Translations under genes and position numbers: made by a program
DNA from: Apophysomyces variabilis
Taxonomy: Eukaryota > Mucoromycota > Mucoromycetes > Mucorales > Mucoraceae
Direction: 5' to 3'
Length of the DNA: 64,000 nt
NCBI GenBank assembly: GCA_002749535.1
Contig: MZZL01000402.1
Coordinates: 62,001-126,000 of the forward strand
Notes under the pieces: generated by a model
Told to the model about the DNA's origin: nothing
Databases searched by the model: none
Seen by the model: only the letters and a program-made list of their open reading frames with translations
In this document: positions 24,832 through 36,100 of the stretch, piece after piece
Layout of the letters: each line of letters begins with the position of its first letter
Position numbering within the stretch: the first letter of the stretch is position 1

Positions 24832-26351
24832 TTAGAGATCATCATAGGATGTCAATACTCTACGAGGAGGAGGAACAGGTGGATCTACTGTCATTTGACG
24901 GTGGCGTTAGAATGCTAACAAAGAAACAACCTGGCCTGTTTACCTGAAGGAAATGAAGGTGAACTTTCTGGTCTATCCGGATAACTTCTTTGTTCCTCTT
25001 GTGCAAGTCTGCCATCTGCAACCAAAATTATTAGAAGGATGTCAAAGGCGCAGCTATAAGTATTTAAACAAAAGATCTACCTTCATCCGTCCATGGTACG
25101 TTTCCAAATCCGACCCGGTTTCGCTCAGGTATCTTTGCACGGTTCACTAGAATTTGGAAAAGAAGAAAGATATTTAAGCAACGTCTATGATTGGGCTAGA
25201 GGTAACGTTGCGAGGAATATTTTACCTTTAATACGACGAGAACCAAATAAAGCACCATGCATATTTTGAATGGCAGCCAAAGCACTTTCCTTGTCTTCAT
25301 ACGTTACAAAAGCATATCTAATGTGTAGTGTAAGCAAAACAAGTAAAAAGACGGAAGGGGTTAAATCACTCAAAAACGGGTAACATACTCTTTGCCTTCG
25401 ACCATTTTAATCTGGCGGATCGGACCATAACGTAGGAAAGCACGCTCGAAATCATCTTGAGTAACATGGACAAGATCACCCACATAGATCTTGGTAGAAT
25501 AAAACTCCGTATCGATATATCTCGCTGCTGCTGCATAAGGCTAAAAACACAAGCGATACAAAGAAAAATCAGATGGTTTTGGTCTTACGCGGTTATCGAC
25601 ATTGAAACAAAACTGGTTTCTTACGTCTTTTGTATCCGAGTCGTGTCGTCGATGACCAGAAGAAGAAGACCGTCTTCGTCCACGTCGTCTTCGTCTATAG
25701 TCATCTTCCGAATCCGAATCGGAATAATATCGTCTGCCGGAAGACCGTCTGCGACGGTGATGGTATCGTGATCGTTCATAATCATCTTCGCTTTCGGATC
25801 CATAAGAACGTCTATCCTCGCCCTCTTCTTCACTTTCTTCTCGTTCTGTTTCTTTTACACGTCCGGTGTGTCTTCTGTCCTCCATCTCTTCATACCGACT
25901 AGTACGGGCAAACTTTTGTCGACGACGTTTTACCCGACCAAATTCATCCAACTCTTCTTCCTCATCGTTATCCGCACGATAAGATTGGTCACTAAAAGAG
26001 AAAAAAAAACCCCCCCGCACCTGTCAGCCTTTCCATTCTTCAACATGCTAAAAGGAAACTGTGCAACCATTTGAGGGCATACGTTGTATATTCATGAGAT
26101 GAGGTTGATCTTCAAGTCATTCGTGTTTTGTGAGTGGCAAGGCTCTGTACGAGAAAGACGAAAAAAATCTCACTTACAGTCTACGTTTATGGGATGCGGC
26201 ATTGGTAACCCGGGACGTTGTATGAGGCGAATGATGCTGCTCTTTTACACGCTCACTCTATGAACAGCAAAGTCAAGGTATTTTTCGATTTTAGCTTCTA
26301 ACCACCATGCGCTTTTTCTCCTTAAGGTACCTTTGTATCTGCGCGGTCCAT
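24832..26351 (-). CDS. RS-rich RNA-binding protein with one RRM
   Basis: Eight exons (26331-26351, 26178-26257, 25625-25991, 25389-25540, 25226-25317, 25081-25146, 24944-25015, 24832-24887) give 301 aa. Layout: short N-terminus, a DEFGRVKRRRQKF motif, a long region of Arg, Ser, Asp and Glu repeats (about residues 60-155), then one RRM (TKIYVGDLV as RNP2, EYAFVTYED as RNP1, residues 166-240) and a tail ending PPPRRVLTSYDDL. The RS/RD region next to an RRM suggests a nuclear splicing or mRNP protein. I do not recognise a named orthologue. All seven phases agree. The first exon is just seven codons, so the start is the least certain part. Confidence 0.78.
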
Positions 26352-26610
26352 GTCGAGAACAAAGCCAAAAAAAAAAAAAGTTGTTCGGAGAGCAAAGAAA
26401 AAAAGAATGTGACGGCTTTTCTCGACACCAAAAGAGGGCATTGAGCCCTTTTCCAGTGTCAATGCAGCCTTGTCCAATCAAAAAGAGGACACAAAAACGT
26501 TAAGTATTAACTTTGGGTACCAGCGGATTTTCTTCTTCGCATTTTTTACTTCTTTTTTTCATCGTATATATTAACCCTCTCTTTGCTCAGAAAATAAATG
26601 AATCAATTAT

Positions 26611-27595
26611 TCACATTTCTTCCAAATCATCGTCCGAACCGAATAGATCTTCTTCAGGGAAATCGCCAACAGTAACATGGATAGGCCGGACAAATCCACC
26701 ATACTTTGGCGGGCAGGTAAAGTAACGTTCTCCCTGAACACTTCCGTCATTCTTTCCCATCGGTTCGTCATACTGAATGCCAACCCAAAGGCCCGGCTGA
26801 AATTTAGTTTCGCCTATAGCCGCTTTTTGGTCAAAACAACCTATCTCTCTTTCTCTCTCTCTCTCGTAATAAACCCACCTATGAAACGCACACAGCCTCG
26901 TCGCTTGACTGCCTCATCTCCGGTTTGAACTTCACATCGATCACCCACTTTGATCTTGCTAGCCGCTTTCTCATTTTCACTGGCAAATGCCGCTCTTTGC
27001 TCAGCAGCCTCAGCCGAGAAACGTCCCAATTTGTTATTCTCCATAAAAGCACGTACAGTATCTAAAATAAAATGTAAGATTTGGTGTGCAGGAAGATGAT
27101 ATCACAAAAAGCTTTTTTTTTCAACAGGGAAGGTGTTATATTTACCTGTTCGGCTAGCATATTCTTCTTCTGTCAATTCAAATTTCTCCACAAGCGATGT
27201 ATCGGTGAATTGATTCTTTATCCGGTGCGGATTTGTGTCGGTTACCTACTTGCCAACAATATCCAGTTCATCTTTTCCTGATCTTTGCAATTTCTGTATT
27301 CCTTACTTGAAGCCGCATGAAATTCTCTACAGGGTACGAGCCAAGCAGTCGCGCGTCATCGTCGATGGGCCCAATCTCAATATTGCCTTGGTAAAGCGTG
27401 ATCTTTTGTGTGCTAGGTGGAATGCCCGTGATGGGTTCCAGTTTGCACTGAATCAGAAGATGGTGAGAATTCGAGAATAAGAACGATCTGGATGAAGGTA
27501 CGAACCTTGAGATCATAGATGGTAAGCCCTTTGTCAAAGCGCCTTTCAGACTCGATGCTTTCCGACGTGGAAACAATGACCGTAACGATAGACAT
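26611..27595 (-). CDS. TBCB: Tubulin-folding cofactor B (Alf1/TBCB)
   Basis: Five exons (27506-27595, 27307-27447, 27146-27245, 26879-27061, 26611-26813) give 238 aa, the family's usual size. Residues 1-80 are a ubiquitin-like fold ([31 protein letters not shown]), a central helical linker follows ([12 protein letters not shown]), then a CAP-Gly domain ([18 protein letters not shown]...[14 protein letters not shown]) and the acidic end DDDLEEM, which binds the TBCE CAP-Gly in animals. TBCB hands alpha-tubulin to TBCE. CAP-Gly signature GKNDG is intact. Confidence 0.94.
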
Positions 27596-28286
27596 TATTA
27601 TTTTTTTTCTTTCAAAGAGGGTAATGTTCTTCGCGTTGTAATGGAGTCAGGCACAAAAAAGAAAATCGAGCTCCAACTGGAAACCGGGCCTGAGCTTTTT
27701 GGCAATCGCTCCGTTTCGCTGTCACGCCATGTAAACTGTCCTCGCATAATTCAGCATTTTGGCAGTTTTTCGGCTCATAGCATTTACATGTGGATATGGA
27801 ATGCATACAATAAGAAGATCATCAGCTTAAAGAAAATTTTATTGCAGTTTCCCCTCATATAGCAAGAATAAGTCGTAAGGAATACGAAAGATGCAATATA
27901 TTCTACAGTTTATTGAATTATATTTTGCGCCACTTTGAAACAAAATTTGCGTCAATGAAAGAACCAAGATTGTGGATCCAGAGATTGTGTTATCATCTTT
28001 CCTTATTTATTCGAGAGAAAAAATAAAAATCCTATGGTGCTAAAGGAATAACTCTATCATCTGAAAACGAGAGAGCGAGCGAAGAAAGAAAGAAAGGGGA
28101 GGGGGGGAGGAACATCGTANATGGGTAACTATTCGTCAGTGTAATTCCGGTATGCACCGCGTTTATTCTTGCGAATTCACACTTTAATTGCCCTTCGAAA
28201 ATTTTGTTGCGAGTCACTTGCAAGCACGCTTATAAATGCATTGCTATTGCACATTCAACAAATTGTAACTGACTATAGCAAAAGTA
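27596..28286. other. Region upstream of the Fanzor gene
   Basis: TBCB promoter on the left and the flank of the Fanzor gene on the right. Holds the ambiguous base at 28120 next to a G-run, short GAAA repeats near 28080-28100, and a 10-nt sequence at 27946-27955 that is matched in inverted form beyond the Fanzor gene. No gene seen. Confidence 0.5.
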
Positions 28287-31200
28287 ATGGATGAAATAGT
28301 ATATGAGATGATCCATAACTTTCGATGCAAGGCGCGGTATTATACAGACAACTATCATGAACATGCCGATGGACAAATCGTTCCTTATCTGACTTTAGCC
28401 TTGGGTAAGGTCAATGATAATCTGCTAATCTTATGTGAAACCTGTCCTTGGGCGACTGTTAGTTTACACTGTCCTGTAAGATAAATGTTGTCATTACAAA
28501 GAAAAAATGGTTTAATATTAGTACACCTGAGCGTTATCATCTTTTCTTCCTTGTTATTTCTTCTTTTACAGTTGAAACCATCATGGATGATTTTGCGTTT
28601 TATATGCGTTCGCTTATTTGGTCTTTTTTCTTGTTGTCTCTGACCGCCTTGACAGGCAAAGACTACATCCAAAAAAAAAAAGGAAAAAAAAGCCGCTGAT
28701 ATGGAATTACAGAAGCAGCTACAAGAGAAGGAAAGGTTAAAAAAAGGTACGTACACATCCTCATGAAAGAAAGTTAACTGACAGCAACCAATCTCAGCAA
28801 ATCAGTCTCAGTGTAACTCTTGTGGACTCTGGGGGCATCAAAGCATGAAGTCGAAACTGTGTCCAATGAGAGAAGTCAAAGGTTTGCAATGCACATTGCT
28901 ATATAGTGTATCACGCTTAAAGTATGCCCAATAGCTGGTACTAAGCGGGCGCGCCAGCCAGAAGTTAAGAGTGTGGCGCTCAAAAAAGCAAAGAAAACGG
29001 GTCGAGCGAGTAAGCAAGCAAGTTCCAGTAATACGGCCTTTATAGCAAATCCATGCCCTGCATGTGGTTCCACTGAACACAGAAGTACCCGAGCGAAGAG
29101 TTGCCCGCGACACACTAAGTCGACCGAGGAGATATTAGAAGATCAACTCGGGAAAGGTTTCGAAACATTCACTCGAAAAGCTCCTCTACATTCCGTTGTC
29201 GTTGAAGCACATCGAGATCAGCTTCAAAGAAAAGTTCAAGAGCTTTCACAATATACGAGAGAGGTGATTGCAAGAACTCAACTGTTTGTCAACCAGTATA
29301 TACTTGATCATCAAGTAATCCCACCCATCTGTTTCACTCAAAATATCTTCTATTCGGTCACGCAACTTGTGCTCAACAAGTCAATAACAACTAAAAACGA
29401 TAAAATGCCAACAGATCTTAGCAGCTCGTGGAGAGAATTTCGTGACAAGCACCCTCAGATGCAACAAGTGCCCAACACACAACTAAGATCATCTGATGTA
29501 TTGTCAGAAGCTTGTGTATTGCTGGCCACATGCTATTCAAACAATATAGTCGAAAATTTCGAAACTCGGGTGCGTTCATTTGTTGAACATAAGCTGTCAG
29601 TAGCGTTTCCGGCATGTATCGTGTTTTGGTATATCTGAACCAAGTTTCATCGTATATAGAATATGAATAAAACTGAGATACAAAATATTGCATCGAAATA
29701 TGCCTTCGAACGCATCGCTGGTGGATCCCCTCAATGGCCTAATCTGATTGAACCGGATTTGTCTTTACTGGCTATTGTCGATAAGATTTGTGATGATTTA
29801 GAGGCACTGACGCCTAAGCCTGCAACGCAGCAAGCCATATCGGCATCGCCTGGCGCGTATATTCCGACGTTAAAATACATCCTGTCTTCCTATGAAGAAG
29901 AGCATAAGGTCGTTGCTGCTTCCGAAAAAGTTCTAGTGATACAACTCTGCCTCGTCTTTTCTCGATTTCACCAAAACCAAGTTGCAAGTGGCGTTTTGTT
30001 TCAATAAACGCCAAACTTTTGGCAAGTCTGTTATCCATTCGAGAACCCACACAGCCAAGCGAATACCCACGAGTATTTTTTGAAGCGCTTGATCTTACTC
30101 GTTTCGGATTTAATAGGTATGGGAAATAGCGATAGTTACCTTTAATTTCAAACACTCACTCTGTGTTAATGTATACGTACAGCTTGGGAGATTTTACAGG
30201 GAATGGAAATCATCGTTTCGCATGCAGAATTCTTTCTGATGGATTTGCAGTAAATCTAGTTTTCGCAAGAAAACAAAAGGAAAGGTTGCCGGCAACGGAA
30301 ATTGACCTCGAGGACTTTACCATTGATGAAGTCGAGCAGTGGTTCGAACCTTGGGCCGTGGATCCGGGGTTGAATCAAATATACACAGCTGCAGACGGTA
30401 GTGGCTCACAGAGGCATCAAGTACGCCGTGTGTCGACAAAAGAGTATTATGCCATGACTGGCTCTACGCGAAGAGCGAAGCAACTCGAAAAACAGAAGGA
30501 TGCGGCGGGTATCACTCGTATCGAGACTGGTTTAGAGAGTTGTAAAACAGCATCATCAGAGCAACATCACCAGTTCGTGGAGTCCTTCGCCCAGAATTTT
30601 CCAGTATTGACAGCTTTTTACGGGCCCGGCATGGCTGAGAAGCGTTCCCACAATTACCAAGGAGTACAACGTGCTCGTGAAGAGCTCGTTAATGTGTTAG
30701 TCAACGGTGGAAAAAAGTACTGCAAGCAGCGGCGAAGAAAGACTCGAAAGAATAGACGAAAGAGGAAGAGAAAGACTCTGAAACGGCGAGAACAAAAGAA
30801 GCTGAAATGGCGATCAGGGTCAGAGACTAAGTGCAAAGTACTGAAATAAGTGATATTAACGAAATCTTCTAACCTAGGCCACAAGAATCTGGAATCAGAT
30901 CAACGCAAAATAAACCGCACCCAAGCACAAAGAAATGGCATCCAAAGGCATTTCAAGCAAGCAAAAAAATACCATTAATTGTATTCGGATCAGCAATGTT
31001 TGGTGCGAGTGGACATGCGTCAAGAAAGGGCAAGCGTGCTGCGTTACTCAACACCTGTTGGAAAATGCTAAAGAGAAGAGAAAGGAGAGGGGAATTGATT
31101 GCAACAACAGTCGATGAATTTTACACGTCTCAGGTTTGTTGTCTTTTGCTTCGTATGTACCCTCATGGTTTATCTATAGGTGTGCAACAGCTGCCTTCAG

Positions 31201-31602
31201 AGAGGGCTGGAGAAAGTCACCACATCCGATTCTGTGTCCCACCATGGTGTAGTAGTTTGCAAACACTGCCGTACACTATGGCAACGGGACATTAATTCGG
31301 CAAAAAACATGTTCTATATTGCAAACTCGGTTTGGCGCGGACAAGGTCGCCCCATAGAATTCTGCCGTCCGGCTAAAAACGATATCGCCACTACGAATGT
31401 GGTTTCCTCGTAACGAGGATTTAGATTTATACGTCTCGAACGGTAAGTTCAATACTTTAAATTCACATTTTTCTAACGACTGGTCTTTTCACCTTGCCCA
31501 ACCTTTTCTTGTGCATATCATCTGGGTAAGTAAGAAATTAGTATCCTGGGGAAGCAATGTTCTCACAAGCCCTTTATCTATATCATTTCCAGTTGACGCA
31601 AA
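27946..31602 (+). mobile_element. Candidate boundaries of the Fanzor-bearing element
   Basis: The 10-mer TTTGCGTCAA at 27946-27955 recurs as its reverse complement TTGACGCAAA at 31593-31602, enclosing the whole Fanzor gene. Flanking bases continue with partial similarity (about 14 of 19). This could be a terminal inverted repeat, but I see no target-site duplication, and a match of this length between two 400-base flanks can arise by chance. Treat the ends as a hypothesis. Confidence 0.2.
28287..31413 (+). CDS. Fanzor: eukaryotic TnpB-like RNA-guided nuclease
   Basis: Proposed exons 28287-28475, 28656-28746, 28798-28881, 28935-29599, 29660-30116, 30183-30830, 30878-31133, 31180-31413, about 870 aa. 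The second half is a split RuvC nuclease: AVDPGLNQIYTAADG (RuvC-I Asp, codon 30361) with STKEYYAMTGSTRRAK; VFGSAMFGASGHASRKGKRA; TVDEFYTSQVCNSC (Glu codon 31116, the Fanzor-type glutamate beside the zinc ribbon); VVCKHC; RDINSAKNM (RuvC-III Asp, codon 31288). This order is that of TnpB and Fanzor. Upstream, KWRFVSINAKLLASLL and ILSDGFAVNLVFARK match the Fanzor wedge/RuvC entry. The N-terminus adds two CX2CX4HX7C fingers. Known Fanzors cut DNA guided by an omegaRNA made near the gene's 3' end. A frame change at about 29925 means either one lost base or a 53-nt intron (29884-29936). Introns prove a eukaryotic host. Exon 1 is the weakest part. Confidence 0.85.
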
Positions 31603-33709
31603 CTATTTCTCTAAACAACGCAAATTGTTATGCAATAAACAGTATATACTTTGACGTCAAGCAGATTCATCTCCGACCTGATCCCGTTACTGAGCCAACT
31701 ATGTATACGGATGAACATCGCATGGAATCCTTTCGGAATATTCATTGCATATTCATTGCCACACAAAGAATTTGGAAGTGGAAATTTATCAGGCCCATAA
31801 AGATCAGTCGTATGCTTCGTCTAAACAGAGCTTTTAAAAATCCTCTTTCTATTTTTTACAATTCTTCTTCACTGAATCTACTTTTATATACCTAGGCTCC
31901 AAGACAAGAGCGTCTCATAGGTCGCATAAGCCGTATCATTTGCATGGCAATTATACAGACGTTGCGTAGTTTGTATAAAGTAAGCTTCTTTATAGTTATA
32001 GATTCACCGTCGGTTATCAACGGACACTCAAGCTGTATAATTTCCAGGACTGGCATTTGGTACTTATCCAACTTGAACGCAATCAAATAGTAACTTTACG
32101 CACCAGAGTAATTCAAAAAAGAGGTTGATTTACCGCAAACTTATGATCCGTATTGCCAGTCTGATCTAGATTATTTTTTAGACACGGATTGTCTCGCATT
32201 GTCAATAGGTGATTCCGAATGGTCATTGCTATGAAAGCGGCCGGTCAGAAGGTTCGTGCAATTCCGGTCCTCCATCCCTCTTTTTGGAAAGGTTGACGTG
32301 TTCTATTCGGTCTGTTGCATGAGTAGTTGAATGCGTCTATGCCTTTATCCGTTTTCTGTCCTTTGACATGTGTATCAGTACCCATCCTTTAGTTACATGC
32401 CAATTATAGAATGACTAGCAGGTGGGAACACTGTTTTTCAAAACCATCTGAGCTATGAATGATCGTCTTTATTTATCGACCCGCAATGACCGCGATAGAG
32501 CATGATGGTCCATGTTTCGGAAGCAGCTATCCAAGGAGAAGAATGTTTGCTTTGATGTAATATATCAGACCTACTGCTGTCACCTTGCTTTCACAATGAC
32601 CTCCCTTTGAGTTAGAGTGATTAAAATCTAATATAGAGACTATGGTCTAAAGGTTGCAGCAAATCTTCAGGGACTGCTCTGCATATGCACGCACACACAG
32701 AAAGAGAGATGTCCTTCATCTTGAAGACCCGACAAGGATCCAAATGCATGTGAGTCAATTCTGCGTGCTTGTGCGTGTGCTACCAATGATGAGAAAATTA
32801 ATGGCGCAATTATCGGCAAAAGGCATTTTTACGTCTGTGCCATGCTATTTAAGTTTCGTCTCAACAAAAAAAAGGCCTGTGAAAGGTTCCGCATTGAGGG
32901 TTAAGTCATCGTTCCTCTTTATTGCTATTCTTACTAACTAACGACTACCATCACTTTTTAATGTTTGCTTCTATTCTGCTAAACGACGATGAGATGCCAG
33001 CCACCGTGATACCTTGTAATTCATGGATGGAAATAGTTTGATTTATTCATAAAAAAGCAAATAATCTCTAATGGCAGTACCGTTTTTGGGAGATAAAAGT
33101 CATGCATACGATGAGATTATATTTAAGGGTCGAGTCATTCCCGCTCAAAACAAGCAATTGATGAATACTTTATTCCGTGTCAGCAAGGTATACACCGCTG
33201 CGGGGTTTATGGGAGCTATCATCTCATTCCGCGGCCATAGAGTAAAACTTACTTTTTTTTTGTTTGTTCATAAAGGCTCTTTTATTTAGCCGAAAAGAGT
33301 AGAATAACAAAGAGGTCCCCTTTTTTGTTTTCTATGAAATAGCAAAGCAGTGGTCAAAGTTGCCAGCGGCTACAATAGCTTTTAATTTGATCTCATGCAA
33401 AAAAGAGGAGTTAGCCCCACTGCTTCATGATGACTTGGTTCTTTTTTCCCTTGCATTGTATATAACAATAGGAACAATCCACATTTTATGAATGATCCAT
33501 CAACATGCTTTGAAAAGTCAAGATTTTCCTTTTTGGATCTTTTTATCAATGGATTCCCCATATACGTGCGTGCGGCCATGCTAAGTTACGTCACCCGAAT
33601 GGGGGTGCAACTAAAGGAGGCAATCTCCGAATGGCGAATCGGTAGTCGTTACCGCCAATTACCCTCTCTTTGTGTTTTTTTTTACGTGACCCCGCCCTCA
33701 TCGCCAAAC
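31414..33709. other. 2.3 kb region downstream of Fanzor
   Basis: No host gene recognised. The first 200-500 bases are where Fanzor loci usually encode the guide (omegaRNA) and the right element end. A plus-strand frame near 33071-33240 (starting MAVPFLGDKSHAYDE) has protein-like composition but no known domain. The last few hundred bases should contain the NUXM promoter. Confidence 0.45.
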
Positions 33710-34129
33710 ATGTTGGGAACTATGCATCGATTTGCTGTCGAAAGACCAGTCATCTTTTGGTCTTTTGTCATTGGCTCCATTGGTTCGTAATGCAAGACAA
33801 AACAATGTCAAGAATATACAGAACGAAACAAACAGCATGAGGAATGTGACTTTTCTCATTGTTTATTTTCTTTTCTATAGGACCTGTCATGGTTTGGACT
33901 GTTCCCAAGATTCGTCGTGACTACTTTGGTTACAAGGGAGTGGAAGCTTTGCCTATTACTTATCCTCGTACGTATATGCAAACAAAAAAAGAGAGCGGGG
34001 GGACGGTTTCTTGGATTTTGAATGGATAGGATGTGGAACGTGTACTAAAATGCCATGTGTTTTCTCTCTCTCTCTACTATAGTTCCCAACCGTGCACGCA
34101 ACCCTCCCGCTGGATATGAGGATGCATAA
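33710..34129 (+). CDS. NUXM: Complex I 9.5 kDa subunit (NUXM / NUO9.5)
   Basis: Three exons (33710-33782, 33881-33967, 34083-34129) give only 68 aa. A single membrane segment (VIFWSFVIGSIGPVMVWTVP) is followed by RRDYFGYKGVEALPITYPLPNR and ends GYEDA, matching the fungal NADH:ubiquinone oxidoreductase 9.5 kDa subunit, an accessory membrane-arm protein of mitochondrial complex I. The family is about 70-90 aa, so the length fits. Both introns lie within or just after the membrane segment and all phases agree. Confidence 0.88.
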
Positions 34130-35482
34130 ACATTTATCAGGAACTAAAACAAGAGAAAAATCAGAAAAAGGAAAAGCTTACATAAACTTAAAGCAATGAG
34201 GCCTATGCCGAATGAGAAAAGAGAAGTGAGGTTGTTCAAAATGGCGTGAGCAGAAGGGTCAAGGTCAAGTGACCAGAGCGTTCCCTGTTCCCTGTTCGCA
34301 TTTACAAATGCAAATGGGTCTTGCGTGTGTGGTATGTGTGTACTTTCTATCTCTTGTATTACCTGAGAAAGGCGTTCCAACTTTACAAATCAGAAATATC
34401 GGTTTTGAAGGTTTCCTTTACTAACCTAACCGGGATTAGACTGTTGAAATACACAGTCCATAAGAAGACAGTTATGAAAAATACTAAATATAAAAAACCG
34501 AGGGTGGCTGAAGAAGAAAAAGAACGATTGAAAGTAAGAAGGTTAATGATATTAAGAGATAACAGTAAAATATTTCGGTCGGGCTTCAGATCACTCAGTT
34601 TCTTCTTTTCGTATTCGTCTTCTTTACATCTCTATTATACTCGATCACAAAGTATCCTAAAGCAACCAAAAAATCTCCCTATCGAATTTGTGGTAGGAAG
34701 GGAAAGAAGAAGAGTGAAAAGGCCAAAAGGAAAAAGAGATCACCATCACATGAGCTCATTCAACGTTCCCCGTTTGTGTCCTTAACTATTTTATATTGAG
34801 AAGAAAAAAAAAGTGTGTGCCAAATGGTGGGGGCATCATCTTAACCTCCGATGTCATGATGAAAAAGGAAAATTTAAATATAACGAGCGAAAAGGCAGGG
34901 CATGTTGGAACTTATCGTAACCATAGCAAAATACAAGAAGCTTCGTAAAACGGAACTCTAATACAGAAACACTCAATGTCGAATTATTTGTGTGGCAATC
35001 GAGATATCTCGAATCAAAACTTATATCCCCAAAATAAAACTATGCTATTCTTTTTCCACTTTTTATAAATAGCAAAACAAGACTGAATACAATTAGCTAA
35101 CAACAATAAAACAAAAAAAACAATTATCCATGGATGCGGTTGATAAGATACAGTTTAAGATGAATGGGTTGCGCGGGGTACAAAATGGTAACCTGGGGGA
35201 CGCAAACCGGAGTGATCATCTCAATGATTGTGCAAGGGGTGGCTCGAGCATTTTTTTTTAAAATTATAATGCCATCACCGAACTTTTAATGACGGATGAT
35301 TTCCCCGTAAGCAAAAAAAAAAATCATCAGTGTTCTGAATTTCTTATTTAATAACAAGAATAAAAAACAAAGCTTTTCTTTTCGACCCTCTTTCTTGCTC
35401 TCCTTTTTGACCTTTTTATTTCTCTCTCTCTCTCTCTATAACACATACACATCGCCATTTGTTTATTTCTTCTTCTATCATT
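34130..35482. other. Intergenic region, NUXM to homeobox gene
   Basis: AT-rich. Minus strand 34144-34380 has a 78-codon open stretch (no ATG start, first codon TTG) ending in a hydrophobic segment and closing 15 bases from the NUXM stop; it could be the last exon of an unrecognised gene or chance. A (TC)n tract at 35421-35437 precedes the homeobox start. Otherwise nothing seen. Confidence 0.45.
35421..35437. repeat. (TC)n tract in homeobox 5' flank
   Basis: Perfect TC repeat on the plus strand about 45 bases upstream of the homeobox ATG, probably in the 5' UTR or core promoter. Confidence 0.8.
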
Positions 35483-36100
35483 ATGTTATCTGTGAACAAC
35501 ATGCTAAATACACATAGAAGAGAGGAAGAGGAGGTAGAAGAACAAGATGTAGCAGTAGCAGCAACACGACGGCATCGATCGGTACTTGACATTGCAAATC
35601 TTCTCTGCCCGGTGGACGATCCACCTATCAAGAGTCCTCCCCTTTCTCCTTCCCTTACTCATTCATCCGCCTCCAGTGTCGCGTCCTTTGATGGAGAATC
35701 GCATCATTATCCTCGTATGGATTACTACTGGTCGGCAACGGAGCATAAGAAGCAAGCAGCCTGTGCCTCCTCCTATCAAGATATAGCATCTCAACATCCA
35801 CACCAACAACAACAACAACAGCAGCAGCAGCAGCAACGACGACATTATACCTATTCCGCTTATTCCTTCCATGCCAATGATCAAGATACCCACATCAAAC
35901 CGAAACGCCGACGGGCCAACGCCATCCAATTGGAAGTCCTGAACCGGGTATTCGAGCGCACCTTCTTTCCATCAACACAGACCCGAGCCGAACTGGGTCG
36001 TCAACTAGGCATGAGTCCAAGGACAGTACAGATCTGGTTCCAAAACAGACGGCAGGCTATCCGAATGCGTGAACGACAGCGTGCCGGAAAGAGTCAATAA
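35483..36100 (+). CDS. Homeodomain transcription factor
   Basis: An intronless 205-aa gene. The homeodomain covers residues 139-199, with helix 3 reading TVQIWFQNRRQAIRMRERQ; the WFQNRR recognition core is intact, so it should bind TAAT-like DNA. Before it are an acidic Glu-rich N-terminus, Ser/Pro-rich stretches (SPPLSPSLTHSSASS) and a run of 11 glutamines (codons 35804-35836, mixed CAA and CAG). It is a typical (non-TALE) 60-residue homeodomain like yeast Yox1 or Pho2. Being intronless is unusual here, where nearly all genes are split. Targets cannot be inferred. The start is the first ATG after the TC-rich leader. Confidence 0.88.
   Translation: MLSVNNMLNTHRREEEEVEEQDVAVAATRRHRSVLDIANLLCPVDDPPIKSPPLSPSLTHSSASSVASFDGESHHYPRMDYYWSATEHKKQAACASSYQDIASQHPHQQQQQQQQQQQRRHYTYSAYSFHANDQDTHIKPKRRRANAIQLEVLNRVFERTFFPSTQTRAELGRQLGMSPRTVQIWFQNRRQAIRMRERQRAGKSQ

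Noticed and set aside
28562..28690. Alternative Fanzor exon reading starting after the acceptor at 28570
   Set aside because: It yields readable protein for about 40 codons but runs into a stop and cannot be joined in frame to the zinc-finger exon; the simpler single intron 28476-28655 fits both sides.
28287..31413. Fanzor region as bacterial contamination or a bacterial TnpB insertion
   Set aside because: The frame is broken by several GT-AG introns with consistent phases, and the flanks are fungal genes, so it is a resident eukaryotic gene.
34321..34785. 154-codon plus-strand frame as a gene
   Set aside because: No ATG at its 5' end, basic low-complexity composition, no domain and no splice support.
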